Source: an uncultured bacterium (lineage in GTDB: Bacteria; Bacteroidota; Bacteroidia; CAILMK01). Taken from it: 6,045 nt of DNA. The translations under genes were made by a program, and so were the position numbers. The notes under the pieces are model-generated. The model saw nothing but the letters and a program-made list of their open reading frames with translations. It had not been told where the DNA came from and searched no databases. Of the stretch, positions 5,873 through 6,045 are shown piece after piece (position 1 is the first letter of the stretch; each line of letters begins with the position of its first letter). Location of the stretch: assembly GCA_903835275.1 (NCBI GenBank), contig CAILMK010000553.1, forward strand, positions 1 through 6,045, written 5' to 3'.

Positions 5873-6045
5873 ATGGAAAATTATACTCCGAAGAATAAGA
5901 TCCGAATTGTTACCGCTGCTTCACTGTTTGACGGGCACGATGCCGCCATTAATATCATGAGGCGTATCATCCAGTCCACAGGCTGCGAAGTGATACATCT
6001 GGGGCATAACCGTGCAGTTCAGGAAATTGTGGATTGCGCTATTCA
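5873..6045 (+). CDS. icmF: Fused B12-dependent acyl-CoA mutase, N-terminal fragment (IcmF-like)
   Basis: Only the first 57 codons are present; the frame is open at the right edge. The start [19 protein letters not shown] leads into [13 protein letters not shown] (20-32) and [18 protein letters not shown] (39-56). This is the cobalamin-binding domain as found at the N-terminus of isobutyryl-CoA mutase fused proteins (IcmF). Asp20 and His22 belong to the B12 DxHxxG-type motif, here ending in Ala25; the His is the expected lower ligand to cobalt. In IcmF this domain is followed by a MeaI-like GTPase chaperone and the substrate-binding mutase domain, giving about 1,100 residues that interconvert isobutyryl-CoA and n-butyryl-CoA in the cytoplasm; relatives act on other branched acyl-CoAs. 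The rest lies outside the window, so the fusion and substrate are inferred from the N-terminal sequence. The ATG is preferred because it starts just before the first strand and follows a -7 element closely. Confidence 0.85.
   Translation, partial: MENYTPKNKIRIVTAASLFDGHDAAINIMRRIIQSTGCEVIHLGHNRAVQEIVDCAI

Noticed and set aside
5716..5898. 60-codon plus-strand reading frame across the mutase upstream region.
   Set aside because: It overlaps the well-supported mutase start in another frame, has low-complexity composition, and covers promoter elements.

Overview
The window looks like chromosomal DNA of a Bacteroidota bacterium, plausibly of the Chitinophagaceae/Sphingobacteriia type. The evidence is AT-leaning sequence, near absence of Shine-Dalgarno signals, promoter elements of the Bacteroidota form (TTTG ... 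TAnnTTTG), a carboxypeptidase-regulatory-domain/outer-membrane beta-barrel receptor typical of the phylum, and a fused acyl-CoA mutase start. The taxonomic placement is inference; there is no rRNA or other marker gene.

Layout, left to right. The first ~116 nt hold no gene I can support. A strong 13-bp hairpin terminator (117-151) closes a leftward gene (173-697) for a four-helix membrane protein of unknown function. A 94-nt divergent intergenic region separates it from a tight rightward trio: an MGMT/ATL-fold protein without the alkyl-acceptor cysteine (792-1271), a 52-residue His/Cys-rich protein (1268-1426), and an MFS transporter of the MJ1317-like type (1427-2614). The trio is joined by an ATGA overlap and a TAA|ATG abutment, so it is almost certainly one translationally coupled transcript.

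The MFS stop codon lies against the -33 element of a textbook Bacteroidota promoter that drives an 829-residue TonB-dependent-receptor-like outer membrane protein (2647-5136). The promoter is so close to the ATG that the mRNA should be leaderless or nearly so. The receptor gene meets a leftward gene for another four-helix membrane protein (5139-5639) tail to tail with 2 nt between the stop codons. A 233-nt divergent region follows, carrying a -7 element, a perfect 7-bp dyad just before the start codon, and short repeats. It leads into the first 57 codons of a B12-dependent fused acyl-CoA mutase (icmF-like), cut by the window end.

No mobile element, CRISPR array, tRNA or rRNA was seen. Most of the window is ordinary Bacteroidota accessory/housekeeping content. 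The points most worth a second look are the coupled trio with its tiny His/Cys protein, the near-leaderless receptor promoter, and the dyad in front of the mutase gene.
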